From Arcticibacter eurypsychrophilus (GTDB taxonomy: Bacteria > Bacteroidota > Bacteroidia > Sphingobacteriales > Sphingobacteriaceae): 64,000 bases of DNA. This document shows, one piece after another, positions 38,110-47,356 of this stretch; the stretch's first letter is position 1; each line of letters starts with the position of its first letter. Under the pieces are notes generated by a model that saw only the letters and a program-made list of their open reading frames with translations, was not told the origin of the DNA and did not search any database. The stretch covers positions 62,001 through 126,000 of the forward strand of contig NZ_MDFN01000012.1 in assembly GCF_001730525.1 (NCBI RefSeq). Direction: 5' to 3'. Both the position numbers and the translations under genes were made by a program.

Positions 38110-40041
38110 GTGATTAAAGAATATTTTAAACCTATCATTTTCAGCATTTGCTGCCTAACCGTACTTAATTGTTCTGCCGGTACGGATATGGCAAAGTATC
38201 CCAAAGCCAACAGTGTTATAATCAAAACTATTGATTCTTTGAATGATTTGGCATTTAAGGTGAAGCGAAATAATATTACCCGAGCGCTTGATATTCTTTA
38301 TCAGTCATCCTATCTGGCTGAAAATAATAATTATGAAAATGGAATTGCCACAGCTCTGTTAACCGAAGCAGGTATATATCAGCAGAATGGTTATTTTAAA
38401 CGTGCTTTAACATTATATTATAAGTCGTTAAATATCAGCGCTAAAAATGGTGACTCCATGAATATTGCCAGAGCCAATCAACAGATTGGTAGTATCAGTA
38501 TGGAGAGTGGTAACTATAGAGAGGCAGAGCGTCAGACCATTATAGCGATGAAATACTTCACCTTATTAAGCAAGAAAGAGGATATCATTAATATGAAGAA
38601 TAGCCTCGGATCAATACTGATGAATCAGGGTAATCAGGTTGCTGCTATGAACTATTTTAATGCGGCGTTGCTTGATGCCAGTAAAATTCATTATGAATAT
38701 GGTATAAAAAAGGCGTGTTACAATATAGGACTGGTGAATAGCAGTACCGGAATGTTTAATAATGCAAAGATCTATTTTTTAAGAGCCCTTGCTTTTGATA
38801 TTAAGAACAAAGATAACTATGGTATTGCGCTGGTTAAAAATCAATTGGCAATCATTGCAATCAAAATGAAAGATTATGCAACGGCAGAAAACCTACTTGA
38901 ATCTTCCATAGTTGCTTCCAGATCAATTTCAGCTGCGCAGCTGGAAATTGATGCCGTTAGTAGTTTATGCCTTATATATAAAGAGCAAAAAAAACTGGAG
39001 AAAGTCATTGAGTGGCAACAGGTGCTTATCCAAAGACATCAGAAACTTTTGGAGAAGGAAAAGGTTTACGCCATGAATTTTATGGAAATTCTAAGGGAAA
39101 AGGAGCAGGAGCGATTTTTATTTCAAAAGAAAATTCTTAAGGGACAACAGGACGCAAAATACGTCAGCATGATTCTCGGAGTGGTAGGTCTTGGTCTTGT
39201 TATATTTATTGTAGTCGTACTTTTATGGTATAAGAATTATATAAAGATCAAAGCCTACAGCAAGGAATTAATGAGTAGTAATATCGTTATTCAAAGTCAT
39301 ATTCTTTCTCTTAAGACTTTGAATCAAGAAATCTCAGGTCAGAACAGCAGTCTGGAGGAATCAAACAAGATGAAAGATAAGCTTCTATCGATCATTAGTC
39401 ATGATCTCAGACAGCCCCTGGCTAATACGAAAGGGATTTTGGATCTTATTGATGGCGATTATTTGAGTGTTGATGAGATGAATCAACTTTTGAAGGATTT
39501 GGATACCCAGTATGTGAGATCCCTGACCTTGCTGGATAACCTATTGTTCTGGATTAAGAGTCAGATGGCTGGACAGAAAATTGAATCAAAGCTAATCAAT
39601 TTAAGAATCCTTATTAATGAGATCAGTCATGAACTGGAAATTTCGGCCAGTAAAAAAGGTATTACTATCATAAATGATATTCAGGATCGTGTTAACATAT
39701 CGGGCGACCTTGAAATGATGAAGGTAGTTTTCCGGAATCTGATCTCCAATTCAATCAAATTTACTGAAAAGGGCTTTGTGAAAATTTATGTAACGGAAGG
39801 CGCTGAGCTCTGTGTTCATGTGCACGATAGCGGCGTGGGCATGACTGATGAAGCGTTAAAAAAAGTATTAAGCAAGAACTATTTTACTACAAGGGGAACA
39901 CATAAAGAATCAGGTTCGGGTTTCGGACTGTTAATATGCAAGGACCTTATCAGCAAGCATGGAGGGAAAATGGAAGTGAAGAGTGAAATAAACAAAGGCA
40001 CAGAATTCACTATTTTCTTATCGAATGTGATTAAACCATAA
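38110..40041 (+). CDS. TPR-repeat sensor histidine kinase
   Basis: A 643-residue hybrid of periplasmic TPR repeats and a cytoplasmic kinase. From a GTG start it opens with a signal-like segment (IIFSICCLTVLNC). It then has about six TPR-like helical pairs (for example YYKSLNISAKNGDSMNIARANQQIGSISMESGNYREAERQ and AMNYFNAALLDASKIHYEYGIKKACYNIG) up to about residue 320. A transmembrane helix (ILGVVGLGLVIFIVVVLLWY, about 354-373), coiled coil, HisKA with His in LLSIISHDLRQPLANTKG, and HATPase motifs FRNLISNSIKFTEKG, DSGVGMT and GSGFGLLICKDL follow. No response regulator is adjacent, so its partner is elsewhere. This architecture is common in Bacteroidota. Confidence 0.87.
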   Translation: MIKEYFKPIIFSICCLTVLNCSAGTDMAKYPKANSVIIKTIDSLNDLAFKVKRNNITRALDILYQSSYLAENNNYENGIATALLTEAGIYQQNGYFKRALTLYYKSLNISAKNGDSMNIARANQQIGSISMESGNYREAERQTIIAMKYFTLLSKKEDIINMKNSLGSILMNQGNQVAAMNYFNAALLDASKIHYEYGIKKACYNIGLVNSSTGMFNNAKIYFLRALAFDIKNKDNYGIALVKNQLAIIAIKMKDYATAENLLESSIVASRSISAAQLEIDAVSSLCLIYKEQKKLEKVIEWQQVLIQRHQKLLEKEKVYAMNFMEILREKEQERFLFQKKILKGQQDAKYVSMILGVVGLGLVIFIVVVLLWYKNYIKIKAYSKELMSSNIVIQSHILSLKTLNQEISGQNSSLEESNKMKDKLLSIISHDLRQPLANTKGILDLIDGDYLSVDEMNQLLKDLDTQYVRSLTLLDNLLFWIKSQMAGQKIESKLINLRILINEISHELEISASKKGITIINDIQDRVNISGDLEMMKVVFRNLISNSIKFTEKGFVKIYVTEGAELCVHVHDSGVGMTDEALKKVLSKNYFTTRGTHKESGSGFGLLICKDLISKHGGKMEVKSEINKGTEFTIFLSNVIKP

Positions 40042-40088
40042 TTTTTGTCTTCAATTTCCTACCTTAGCTTGATTATTTGTTTTTGAAA

Positions 40089-41042
40089 ATGACTACATCC
40101 TTTGATTTTGAAAAGCCTATAGCTGATCTTCTACAGCAGATAGAGAAAGTTCAGCAGATTGCTGAAAAGACGAAAGTTGATATGAGCGGAACGCTTGAAG
40201 AGCTTAATCAACAGTTAAATACGACAAGAGAACAGATCTATTCTAATCTTACAGGTTGGCAGAAGGTACAGATTTCCAGGCATCCAGAAAGACCTTATAC
40301 CTTGCAATACATCGAAATGATGTGTCAGGATTTCATTGAGCTGCATGGTGATAGAACTGTTAAAGACGATAAAGCAATAGTTGGAGGCTTTGCATCTATT
40401 GGCGGGCAGACTGTGATGGTCATTGGTCATCAAAAGGGTACGAATACGAAATTACGTCAGTTTCGTAATTTTGGTATGGCTAATCCTGAAGGTTATCGCA
40501 AAGCACTCCGCCTGATGAAGCTGGCGGAAAAGTTCAATAAACCTGTTATTACTTTGATTGATACTCCAGGAGCATTTCCCGGTTTAGAAGCGGAAGAACG
40601 TGGCCAAGGCGAAGCTATTGCACGTAACTTGTTAGAAATGTCTGTTCTGAGAGTTCCCGTCATTTGTGTGATCATTGGGGAAGGTGCATCAGGTGGTGCA
40701 TTAGGAATTGGAATAGGGGATAAGGTACTGATGTTGGAACATTCCTGGTATTCGGTTATTTCCCCTGAAAATTGCTCAGCCATATTATGGCGCACATGGG
40801 ATTTTAAGGAGCGTGCCGCAGAATGTCTGAAGCTTACTGCAGATGACATGCTTAAGAATCGGTTGATTGACGGAATAATTCCAGAACCTTTAGGGGGTGC
40901 TCATTATAACCCTGCGATGATGGGTGGAATCCTGAAAGAAAGAATTCTGAAAGAGTTAGCTGAACTAAAGGCTAAAGATATTGACACGGTTGTAACAGAA
41001 AGAATTGATAAATTCTGTGCAATGGGAGTGGTAGTTGAATAA
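40089..41042 (+). CDS. accA: Acetyl-CoA carboxylase carboxyltransferase subunit alpha
   Basis: A 317-residue carboxyltransferase alpha subunit; with AccD it transfers carboxyl from biotinylated AccB to acetyl-CoA to make malonyl-CoA, the first step of fatty acid synthesis. Seen: [91 protein letters not shown] and [14 protein letters not shown], all diagnostic of AccA. The ATG at 40089 is used; a TTG four codons earlier is possible. It ends in a perfect 64-nt palindrome acting as a bidirectional terminator. Confidence 0.96.
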   Translation: MTTSFDFEKPIADLLQQIEKVQQIAEKTKVDMSGTLEELNQQLNTTREQIYSNLTGWQKVQISRHPERPYTLQYIEMMCQDFIELHGDRTVKDDKAIVGGFASIGGQTVMVIGHQKGTNTKLRQFRNFGMANPEGYRKALRLMKLAEKFNKPVITLIDTPGAFPGLEAEERGQGEAIARNLLEMSVLRVPVICVIIGEGASGGALGIGIGDKVLMLEHSWYSVISPENCSAILWRTWDFKERAAECLKLTADDMLKNRLIDGIIPEPLGGAHYNPAMMGGILKERILKELAELKAKDIDTVVTERIDKFCAMGVVVE

Positions 41043-41045
41043 ATT

Positions 41046-41109
41046 ACGATTAGGAATAAACAAGAAAGGCCCTGAATATTCAGGGCCTTTCTTGTTTATT
41101 CCTAATCGT
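41046..41109. terminator. Perfect 64-nt palindrome, bidirectional terminator
   Basis: The left half (ACGATTAGGAATAAACAAGA then AAGGCCCTGAAT) is an exact reverse complement of the right half, 32 bp with no loop spacer. It fills nearly all of the 71-nt gap between the accA stop and the stop of the convergent DUF2723 gene. The inner GAAAGGCCCTGA/TCAGGGCCTTTC part is an ordinary terminator stem; the outer 15-16 bp extend it unusually far. Confidence 0.9.
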
Positions 41110-41113
41110 GCTG

Positions 41114-44100
41114 CTAATAGTTTAATGAAAGTTTACTTTGCAGGTTTGTAAATTGTTTTTGAATTTCAGCATGAAGCGCTGTTTGTTTGTTAGCCTCAGT
41201 GATTTTGAGCAATTCATTGTAAACGGATATTCCTAACTGAATATCGTTCATCGCGAACTTTTGTCTGCTATTTGACAATCCACCAAGGTATCCTAATTCC
41301 GCCCCGATATAGTCACTGGTATTTTTAACCAATTTGTTTGCAGCCTTCGTTTCACCCACCTTATAAAGCAGATCTGCTGTATAATACCGGTGAAGGATAT
41401 AGTAAAACAGATAATTTTTATCGGGAACAACTTCAAGAGACTTGTTTATTACCTTTTTGGCTTCTGTAATACGACCTTGTTCATATAATTTGGTTGCCAG
41501 TGTATTGAAGCTTTTGATTACCGTTGCGATCATCCTTGTCGTTTCAGGATCAAGGTAATGGGCATTTTTCATGTTACCCCATACAAACTTATTGATCAGA
41601 TTATTGTACATCTGATCGGTATTAATAAGTTCCGGCTCTTGTTTCGTAGAGTCAGCTACTGCAGTTTTTAAAGGTAAAAGCCGGTACGCAAAACCTTCAT
41701 TGTAAAGGTATTTATCCAAACCTATATAATTGCTTGAAGGAACCGTAACTGCAAAATAAACAGGACGTTTCCAGTCATTATGAGCAAGAATATCAATCAT
41801 TGCCAATTCTGTCTTGGTTACATAGTTCTTGTTATAGGTCCATTCCATTACAGGCGTAATACTATCTTTCAGAGCTAAACTAACTGTTTTGGTAGCCAGT
41901 ACCTGTGCCGGATCAATGGTAATTTTAAAGCTTTTGGTAGGAAGAATATTTTCTTTAGTGCCATCCTGCTGAACGGGGAACTTATCGTTCTCATTATCTG
42001 ATGTTAGTACTTCAAAAAGACTCTTCATCTCAATAGGATCTGCCAATTTGTAATCGTAATACCGGATCACGTCCCGTACTCCCTGAACAAACTTGGCATT
42101 AGGCATGGTAATTGGTAGCGGCTCTGCCTGGTTGATCTTATCCTTCATCTGGCGGATGTACCAATCCGTGCCCAGCAAACTTAAGTTTACTATACGCACA
42201 TCGGGGCGAACACCCTCCACTTCCTGTACATACCAAAGCGGGTAGGTATCGTTATCCCCATAAGTAAAGAGGATGGCGTTTGGAGCGCAGGATTGTAGAT
42301 AATCGATTGCAAAATCGCGGGTAGTGAATTTTTCTGAGCGGTCATGGTCATCCCATTCCTGTGAAGCCATTAATACCGGTGCAGCCAATAAACCAATAAC
42401 GGTGGCACCGATGCCGGCAACCTTGGCGGATATACGCTTCGACAGCCAGCTGGCAATAGCGGTAACCCCCAAACCGATCCATATGGCAAATGCATAAAAA
42501 GACCCGGCATAGGCATAATCACGTTCTCTTGGCTGGAGTGGATTTTGATTCAGATATAAAACAATGGCCATTCCCGTAAAGAAGAACAGTAACCCAACTA
42601 CGCCTGCATCTTTTTGATTGCGTTTGAAATGCCAGAAGGCACCAATTAATCCCAATATAAGAGGAAGGAAAAAGAGTCGGTTATGCGCATTGTTTTCGGT
42701 AATGCTAGGAGGAAGGTTATCCTGAGAGCCTAAAATTAAGGCGTCTATTGGTTTTATTCCTGAGATCCAGTTTCCTGATGTATAGTTTCCTTGTCCCTGA
42801 TCATCGTTCTGGCGACCTGCAAAGTTCCAAAGAAAATAGCGGGCATACATAAAGCCAGTTTGATATGAAAACAGGAAACCAAGGTTATCAGAAAAAGTGG
42901 GCTTTTCAGTTTCTCCCAGCTTCATCCAGTCGCGATAATAACCTACATGTTGCGGGTCGTCGCTGTACATCCTCGGAAGGAGGGTATTGCGATCATATTC
43001 AGTTGAGAACTTTCTGCCGGCAATTTCATATTTAGAATCACCTTTCCGGTATATATTATCGTTCTGTTCGTAATTTGTAACCTGCGAATCGAAATACTGT
43101 CCATATAATAATGGACGATCTCCATATTGTTCCCTATTCAGGTAACTTAAAAAGGCAAATGCATTGTCGGGGGCACTATTATTTAAGGCTGGATTAGCTT
43201 TTGCACGTACAAGAATCATGGCGTAAGAGCTATAGCCCAACATGATAAAGGCAAAACAAATTAAAGCCAGATTTAATAGCGGTTTGACGCTTTTTATGGA
43301 GTAAATGATTCCATAAGTTGTAGCAGCTACCACTAATAAAGCAAATACAAATACACCACTTCCGAAGCCCATGCCCAGTGTATTCACAAAGAACAAGTCA
43401 AAGTAAGCAGCAAATTTGACCAAATACTGGATAATGCCGTACTGGATAATTGCCAATATCACAATCCCTGCAAATAACGAAAGGAGACTACCCTTACCTG
43501 TAGGTTGTTTAGATCGTTTGAAATAATATACCAGAGCCATTGCCGGTATTACAAGCAGGTTAAGTAGATGTACTCCTATAGACAGGCCTATTACATAGGC
43601 AATAAATATAAGCCATTTGTCTGCCCCAACTTCATTAGCATGTGCATCCCATTTCAGTATAGCCCAAAATACGATGGCTGTACAGAGAGAGGACATGGCA
43701 TATACTTCAGACTCAACTGCAGAGAACCAAAAGGTATCAGAGAAAGCATAAGCAAGTGCGCCTACGAGTCCAGATCCTATTATAGTAATCAGCGTAGCGG
43801 GTTTTAATTCTTCTCCCGTCTTATAGATCACCTTTTTAGCAAGCGCTGTGATGGTCCAGAATAGAAAGAGGATAGTTGCCCCGCTTGAAAGAGCTGATCC
43901 TACATTCATCCAATAAGCTACTTTGGTTACGTCTGACCCGGCAAGGAGTGAAAATATCTTTTGAAGGATCAGAAATAATGGAGCACCGGGTTGGTGAACA
44001 ATCTGTAGTTTATAAGCAGCAGCGATAAATTCACCGCAATCCCAAAAACTTGCTGTGGGCTCTGCGGTCATTATATAAGTCGCAGTAGCGATTATAAAAC

Positions 44101-44140
44101 ATAGCCAGCCGAAGAGGTTGTTGATTTTATTGTAATTCAT
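41114..44140 (-). CDS. DUF2723 membrane glycosyltransferase-like protein (GT117 / protein O-mannosyltransferase-like)
   Basis: A 1008-residue integral membrane protein of the DUF2723 family. It has about a dozen transmembrane helices in the first 570 residues, with FWDCGEFIAAAYKLQIVHQPGAPLF at about 32-56 carrying the GT-C-type acidic motif between the first helices. A large C-terminal extracytoplasmic part of about 430 residues follows, with TPR-like helices near the end (INKSLEVVPDKNYLFYYILHRYYTADLLYKVGETKAANKLVKN). Members are thought to be lipid-linked sugar-dependent O-glycosyltransferases acting on exported proteins; this is family inference. It is single on its strand, bounded by the palindrome. 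Confidence 0.88.
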   Translation of the reverse strand: MNYNKINNLFGWLCFIIATATYIMTAEPTASFWDCGEFIAAAYKLQIVHQPGAPLFLILQKIFSLLAGSDVTKVAYWMNVGSALSSGATILFLFWTITALAKKVIYKTGEELKPATLITIIGSGLVGALAYAFSDTFWFSAVESEVYAMSSLCTAIVFWAILKWDAHANEVGADKWLIFIAYVIGLSIGVHLLNLLVIPAMALVYYFKRSKQPTGKGSLLSLFAGIVILAIIQYGIIQYLVKFAAYFDLFFVNTLGMGFGSGVFVFALLVVAATTYGIIYSIKSVKPLLNLALICFAFIMLGYSSYAMILVRAKANPALNNSAPDNAFAFLSYLNREQYGDRPLLYGQYFDSQVTNYEQNDNIYRKGDSKYEIAGRKFSTEYDRNTLLPRMYSDDPQHVGYYRDWMKLGETEKPTFSDNLGFLFSYQTGFMYARYFLWNFAGRQNDDQGQGNYTSGNWISGIKPIDALILGSQDNLPPSITENNAHNRLFFLPLILGLIGAFWHFKRNQKDAGVVGLLFFFTGMAIVLYLNQNPLQPRERDYAYAGSFYAFAIWIGLGVTAIASWLSKRISAKVAGIGATVIGLLAAPVLMASQEWDDHDRSEKFTTRDFAIDYLQSCAPNAILFTYGDNDTYPLWYVQEVEGVRPDVRIVNLSLLGTDWYIRQMKDKINQAEPLPITMPNAKFVQGVRDVIRYYDYKLADPIEMKSLFEVLTSDNENDKFPVQQDGTKENILPTKSFKITIDPAQVLATKTVSLALKDSITPVMEWTYNKNYVTKTELAMIDILAHNDWKRPVYFAVTVPSSNYIGLDKYLYNEGFAYRLLPLKTAVADSTKQEPELINTDQMYNNLINKFVWGNMKNAHYLDPETTRMIATVIKSFNTLATKLYEQGRITEAKKVINKSLEVVPDKNYLFYYILHRYYTADLLYKVGETKAANKLVKNTSDYIGAELGYLGGLSNSRQKFAMNDIQLGISVYNELLKITEANKQTALHAEIQKQFTNLQSKLSLNY

Positions 44141-44384
44141 ATATTATACCAGTATCGATATCGAGCCCGAAATTAATGAATTGAATTTAATTACCAAGTT
44201 TTACAGGAGAGGTTTAACACATTTTAGTAATCAATTTTGTGCAATACCTGATACAGCTGTTCTGTGAAGATTTGATATTGACTCTTAAACGTTTTTTTAT
44301 AAAGTTTTTGTGTTTGATAAACAGGATGTTAGTGGAGCAGTAAAAGCGAAATGCATCTAGATAACTATTATTTGAAAAAATGTG
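44141..44384. other. Intergenic region upstream of the tRNA-Gln promoter
   Basis: AT-rich gap between the DUF2723 start and the tRNA-Gln promoter. A 69-codon frame on the minus strand has no coding support. It must contain the DUF2723 promoter, which I could not pinpoint. Confidence 0.35.
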
Positions 44385-44415
44385 TTGCATTAACAGGTTA
44401 ATCCTCCTATATTTG
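44385..44415 (+). promoter_or_regulatory. Bacteroidota-type promoter of tRNA-Gln
   Basis: TTG at 44385-44387 and TATATTTG at 44408-44415 with a 20-nt spacer match the sigma-A consensus TTG-N19/20-TAnnTTTG. The element is followed by GCATTCC, the same sequence that follows the rpsL -7 element. Confidence 0.75.
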
Positions 44416-44452
44416 CATTCCATTTAGAAGGAAAAACTAATAAATGGAAGAT

Positions 44453-44523
44453 TGCCCGATAGTATAAAGGTAGTACAACGGTTTTTGGTATCGTTTGTCT
44501 AGGTTCGAATCCTGGTCGGGCAA
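44453..44523 (+). tRNA. tRNA-Gln (anticodon TTG)
   Basis: A 71-nt cloverleaf: acceptor arms TGCCCGA and TCGGGCA with discriminator A, D-arm with AGTATAAAGGTAGTAC, anticodon stem ACGGT/ATCGT with loop TTTTGGT (anticodon TTG, reading CAA), and T-loop GGTTCGAATCC. The U1-A72 pair is typical of bacterial tRNA-Gln. The 3' CCA is not encoded. No other tRNA is adjacent. Confidence 0.97.
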
Positions 44524-44654
44524 CAAACAATTCGGATTTTCTGATCGCTTGAAAAGTGTACATTCAATTCAAAGTTCGAATTTATGTTGTCATAAATAAA
44601 ATATTTTGAGTTCTTTATATAGTAATCATAAGATCCACTGTCCGAACGATTAAA

Positions 44655-45614
44655 ATGCCACTCAGATCCAATCCCGTTAAGTTATTCGCCGGCTCAGGCA
44701 CTACAGCACTAGCTGCTAAAATAGCAGGTTCCTATGGAATCGAACTTGGTGATGTTGTTACATCGCGTTTCAGCGATGGAGAATTCCAACCTTCTTATAA
44801 TGAATCTATTCGCGGATGTGATGTATTCGTTATTCAATCCACAAATCAGCCTTACGATAACCTGATGGAACTCTTGTTGCTTATTGATGCAGCAAAAAGA
44901 GCTTCAGCCCATTACATTACGGTTGTGATGCCATACTTTGGAATGGCAAGACAGGATCGTAAAGACAAACCACGCGTAGCGATTGGTGCCAAGCTGGTTG
45001 CTAATTTACTTACTGCTGCCGGAGCTCATCGGATCATGACTATGGATTTGCACGCCGCACAGATACAAGGATTTTTTGATATCCCTGTAGATCATTTGGA
45101 TGCTTCCGTCATCTTTGTCCCTTATATAAAGAGTCTTAGTTTACCCCATCTTACTATTGCTTCACCTGATATGGGCGGTTCATACCGGGCACGTACATTC
45201 GCTAAATTCTTTAATGCGGAAGTAGTGATTTGTGATAAACGGCGTAAAAGAGCCAATGAAATTGAATCCATGTCCATTATCGGAGATGTAACCGGTCAGG
45301 ACATTGTGTTGATGGACGACATTTGTGATACGGCAGGAACACTCGCCAAGGCAGCGGAATTGATTATGAAAAACGGTGCACGCAGTGTAAGAGCAGTATG
45401 TTCGCATCCCGTGCTTTCAGGTAAGGCCTACGAAACGATCGAAAATTCGGCCCTTACAGAGCTGATTGTTACTGATACGATTCCTTTAAAACAACCTTCT
45501 GATAAAATAAAAGTCCTTTCTACAGCAGATCTTTTTGCTAAAGCTATTTCAATAGTACATGAGCATGGATCTATAAGCGGATTATTCAGTGTAGAACAAA
45601 ATTTGAATACCTAA
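44655..45614 (+). CDS. prs: Ribose-phosphate pyrophosphokinase
   Basis: A 319-residue PRPP synthase that makes 5-phosphoribosyl-1-pyrophosphate from ribose 5-phosphate and ATP for nucleotide, His and Trp synthesis. Seen: VKLFAGSGTTALAAKIA, GDVVTSRFSDGEFQP, MPYFGMARQDRKDKPR, the PRPP synthase signature MTMDLHAAQIQGFFDIPVDHL, SPDMGGSYRARTFAKFF, and the PRPP-binding loop VLMDDICDTAGTLAKAA. It is followed after 16 nt by the L25 gene, an order shared with many bacteria (prs-rplY-pth). Confidence 0.96.
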   Translation: MPLRSNPVKLFAGSGTTALAAKIAGSYGIELGDVVTSRFSDGEFQPSYNESIRGCDVFVIQSTNQPYDNLMELLLLIDAAKRASAHYITVVMPYFGMARQDRKDKPRVAIGAKLVANLLTAAGAHRIMTMDLHAAQIQGFFDIPVDHLDASVIFVPYIKSLSLPHLTIASPDMGGSYRARTFAKFFNAEVVICDKRRKRANEIESMSIIGDVTGQDIVLMDDICDTAGTLAKAAELIMKNGARSVRAVCSHPVLSGKAYETIENSALTELIVTDTIPLKQPSDKIKVLSTADLFAKAISIVHEHGSISGLFSVEQNLNT

Positions 45615-45630
45615 CAATAAATATATAAAT

Positions 45631-46212
45631 ATGAAAACTATCGCTATTAGCGGTTCCCTTAGAGGGAACGTAGGGAAACGCGACGCAAAGGAATTGCGTT
45701 ACGAAGGTAAAGTGCCTGCAGTTCTTTATGGTGGAAAAGGCCAGACTCATTTTTCGGTTTTGGCAAGTGACTTAAAACTTTTGATCTTCAGTTCAGATGT
45801 AAGTTTTGTTGGTCTTGAAATTGACGGAGTAACTACTCAGGCAATCATTCAGGATACTCAATTCCATCCTTTAACAGATCAGATCATACATATTGATTTC
45901 TTGGAGCTTCAGCTTGACAAACCTATTGTTATGCAGATTCCTGTTCAATTAACAGGTACATCTCCAGGTGTTAAAATGGGTGGTAAACTATTTCAGAAAC
46001 TACGTAAACTGCGTGTAAGAGCATTACCTGCAGACATGCCACAATACGTTCAGGTTAATATAAATACATTGGATGTTGGACATGCAGTACGTGTACGCGA
46101 TTTAGATTTCAAGGGTTATGATGTAATCAATACACCAGAAGATACTATCGTATCTGTAACTACTTCTCGTGCTTTAAGACAAGCAGAGCAGGATGCAGTA
46201 AAGGGTAAATAA
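45631..46212 (+). CDS. rplY: 50S ribosomal protein L25 (Ctc/TL5 type)
   Basis: A 193-residue L25 of the long Ctc type: an N-terminal 5S-rRNA-binding beta barrel (TIAISGSLRGNVGKRDAKELRYEGKVPAVLYGGKGQTHFSV), conserved IQDTQFHPLTDQIIHIDFLEL, and the C-terminal TL5 domain (VQLTGTSPGVKMGGKLFQKLRKLRVRALP, GHAVRVRDL). It sits in the large subunit, near 5S rRNA. It lies between prs and pth in a common operon arrangement, but here an intrinsic terminator separates it from pth. Confidence 0.95.
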   Translation: MKTIAISGSLRGNVGKRDAKELRYEGKVPAVLYGGKGQTHFSVLASDLKLLIFSSDVSFVGLEIDGVTTQAIIQDTQFHPLTDQIIHIDFLELQLDKPIVMQIPVQLTGTSPGVKMGGKLFQKLRKLRVRALPADMPQYVQVNINTLDVGHAVRVRDLDFKGYDVINTPEDTIVSVTTSRALRQAEQDAVKGK

Positions 46213-46238
46213 TATCTTTTGCATTCGGTAAAAATCGT

Positions 46239-46278
46239 AAAAGAGGGGTTATCTGTAGAGATAACCCCTCTTTTTTTT
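46239..46278 (+). terminator. Intrinsic terminator after rplY
   Basis: Perfect 16-bp inverted repeat AAAAGAGGGGTTATCT / AGATAACCCCTCTTTT with a 4-nt loop and a trailing T run. Confidence 0.93.
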
Positions 46279-46328
46279 AACCAGCTACCTTATAAAGATA
46301 GCTGGTTTATTCATTTCCTCTTTTAATT

Positions 46329-46336
46329 TACATTTG
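46329..46336 (+). promoter_or_regulatory. -7 element immediately upstream of pth (possible leaderless mRNA)
   Basis: TACATTTG matches TAnnTTTG and ends only 4 nt before the pth ATG, so the start of transcription would fall at or next to the start codon. The -33 position holds TTT rather than TTG at about 20-nt spacing. Confidence 0.5.
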
Positions 46337-46340
46337 TAGA

Positions 46341-46910
46341 ATGAAATACCTAATTGTAGGTCTTGGAAATATCGGACAGGAGTATGCAGATACTCGTCAT
46401 AATATAGGGTTTATGATTGCTGACGCACTTGCTAAAAAAGAAGGCATAAGTTTTTCCAATCTCCGTTTAGCTTACTACATGGAATACAGTCATAAAGGCA
46501 GAAAGGTTTATGTAATTAAACCGACCACATTTATGAACTTAAGCGGAAAAGCGCTTAATTATTGGATGAATGATCTCAAAATCCCGATTGAAAATATTCT
46601 GATCCTGGTAGACGATCTGGCCATTCCATTTGGCAAGGTTAAAATCAAACCAAAGGGAAGCAATGCCGGTCATAATGGCCTTAAAAGTATTGAATCTGTT
46701 CTTAATGGATCTAATTACGCTCGACTTCGGTTTGGTATATCAGACAATTTCCCTAAAGGGCGTCAGATTGACTATGTGCTGAGTGGTTTCGATGACGATG
46801 AGCGTCCTGCACTACCCGCATTAATTGATCGTTCGGTAGAGATGATCGAAAGTTTTGTTACCGTTGGCCCTGAACTAACGATGACCCGTTTTAATAATAG
46901 CGACCTATAA
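46341..46910 (+). CDS. pth: Peptidyl-tRNA hydrolase
   Basis: A 189-residue esterase that frees peptides from tRNAs that drop off ribosomes; essential in most bacteria. Seen: YLIVGLGNIGQEYADTRHNIGFMIAD with the catalytic His in TRHNIGF, KPTTFMNLSGKAL, LILVDDLAIPFGKVKIKPKGSNAGHNGLKSIE (Asp and the GHNGLKS motif), and RLRFGIS. The ATG begins the strand directly (MKYLIVGLGN). It runs without a gap into the ArsC/Spx-like gene. Confidence 0.96.
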   Translation: MKYLIVGLGNIGQEYADTRHNIGFMIADALAKKEGISFSNLRLAYYMEYSHKGRKVYVIKPTTFMNLSGKALNYWMNDLKIPIENILILVDDLAIPFGKVKIKPKGSNAGHNGLKSIESVLNGSNYARLRFGISDNFPKGRQIDYVLSGFDDDERPALPALIDRSVEMIESFVTVGPELTMTRFNNSDL

Positions 46911-47261
46911 ATGATGATACATATTTACGGAATCAAAAACTGTAGTACAGTACAGAAAGCACTGAACTGGTTCGATGAACACAAATTAACGTATGAATTT
47001 CATGACTTTAAAAAAGTTGTAGTTTCGGAAGAGAAGCTGGCTTCATGGGCTAAACAAGTAGGCTGGGAGGCCTTGGTCAATAAAAAAGGAACCACCTGGA
47101 GAACCGTAGATCCTACAACGCAGCAGTCGGTTGTGGATGCCTCTACAGCCTTTCCGCTGTTGATAGAAAAGACCAGCCTGATAAAAAGGCCTGTTATTGA
47201 GCAGGGTGATACTGTATTGTTAGGGTTCGATGAGAGCCGTTATCAAGAGCTGTTCCAATAA
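46911..47261 (+). CDS. ArsC/Spx/YffB-family thioredoxin-like protein
   Basis: A 116-residue protein of the arsenate reductase-like family. Seen: IYGIKNCSTVQKALNWFDEHKLTYEFHDFK with the single active-site Cys near residue 10, then WEALVNKKGTTWR and PLLIEKTSLIKRPVIEQGDTVLLGFDESRY, the RPvi motif being typical. Lack of a second nearby Cys and the short length favour the YffB/Spx-like branch rather than a true arsenate reductase. Its ATG abuts the pth stop, suggesting co-transcription. Confidence 0.87.
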   Translation: MMIHIYGIKNCSTVQKALNWFDEHKLTYEFHDFKKVVVSEEKLASWAKQVGWEALVNKKGTTWRTVDPTTQQSVVDASTAFPLLIEKTSLIKRPVIEQGDTVLLGFDESRYQELFQ

Positions 47262-47356
47262 ATTATTTATCTTTTTAGGTTAGCTTAAATATTCAGATCA
47301 TTTTTGCGTTAACTATGCATGATCTTTACTATGATCATAGACCGTTATTCCCCTTT

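Noticed and set aside
44214-44423. 69-codon minus-strand frame upstream of tRNA-Gln
   Set aside because: It overlaps the tRNA promoter region, is rich in rare residue patterns and has no recognisable family.
46911-47261. True arsenate reductase
   Set aside because: Only one Cys is present near the N-terminus and no arsenic genes are nearby; a YffB/Spx-like protein is more likely.
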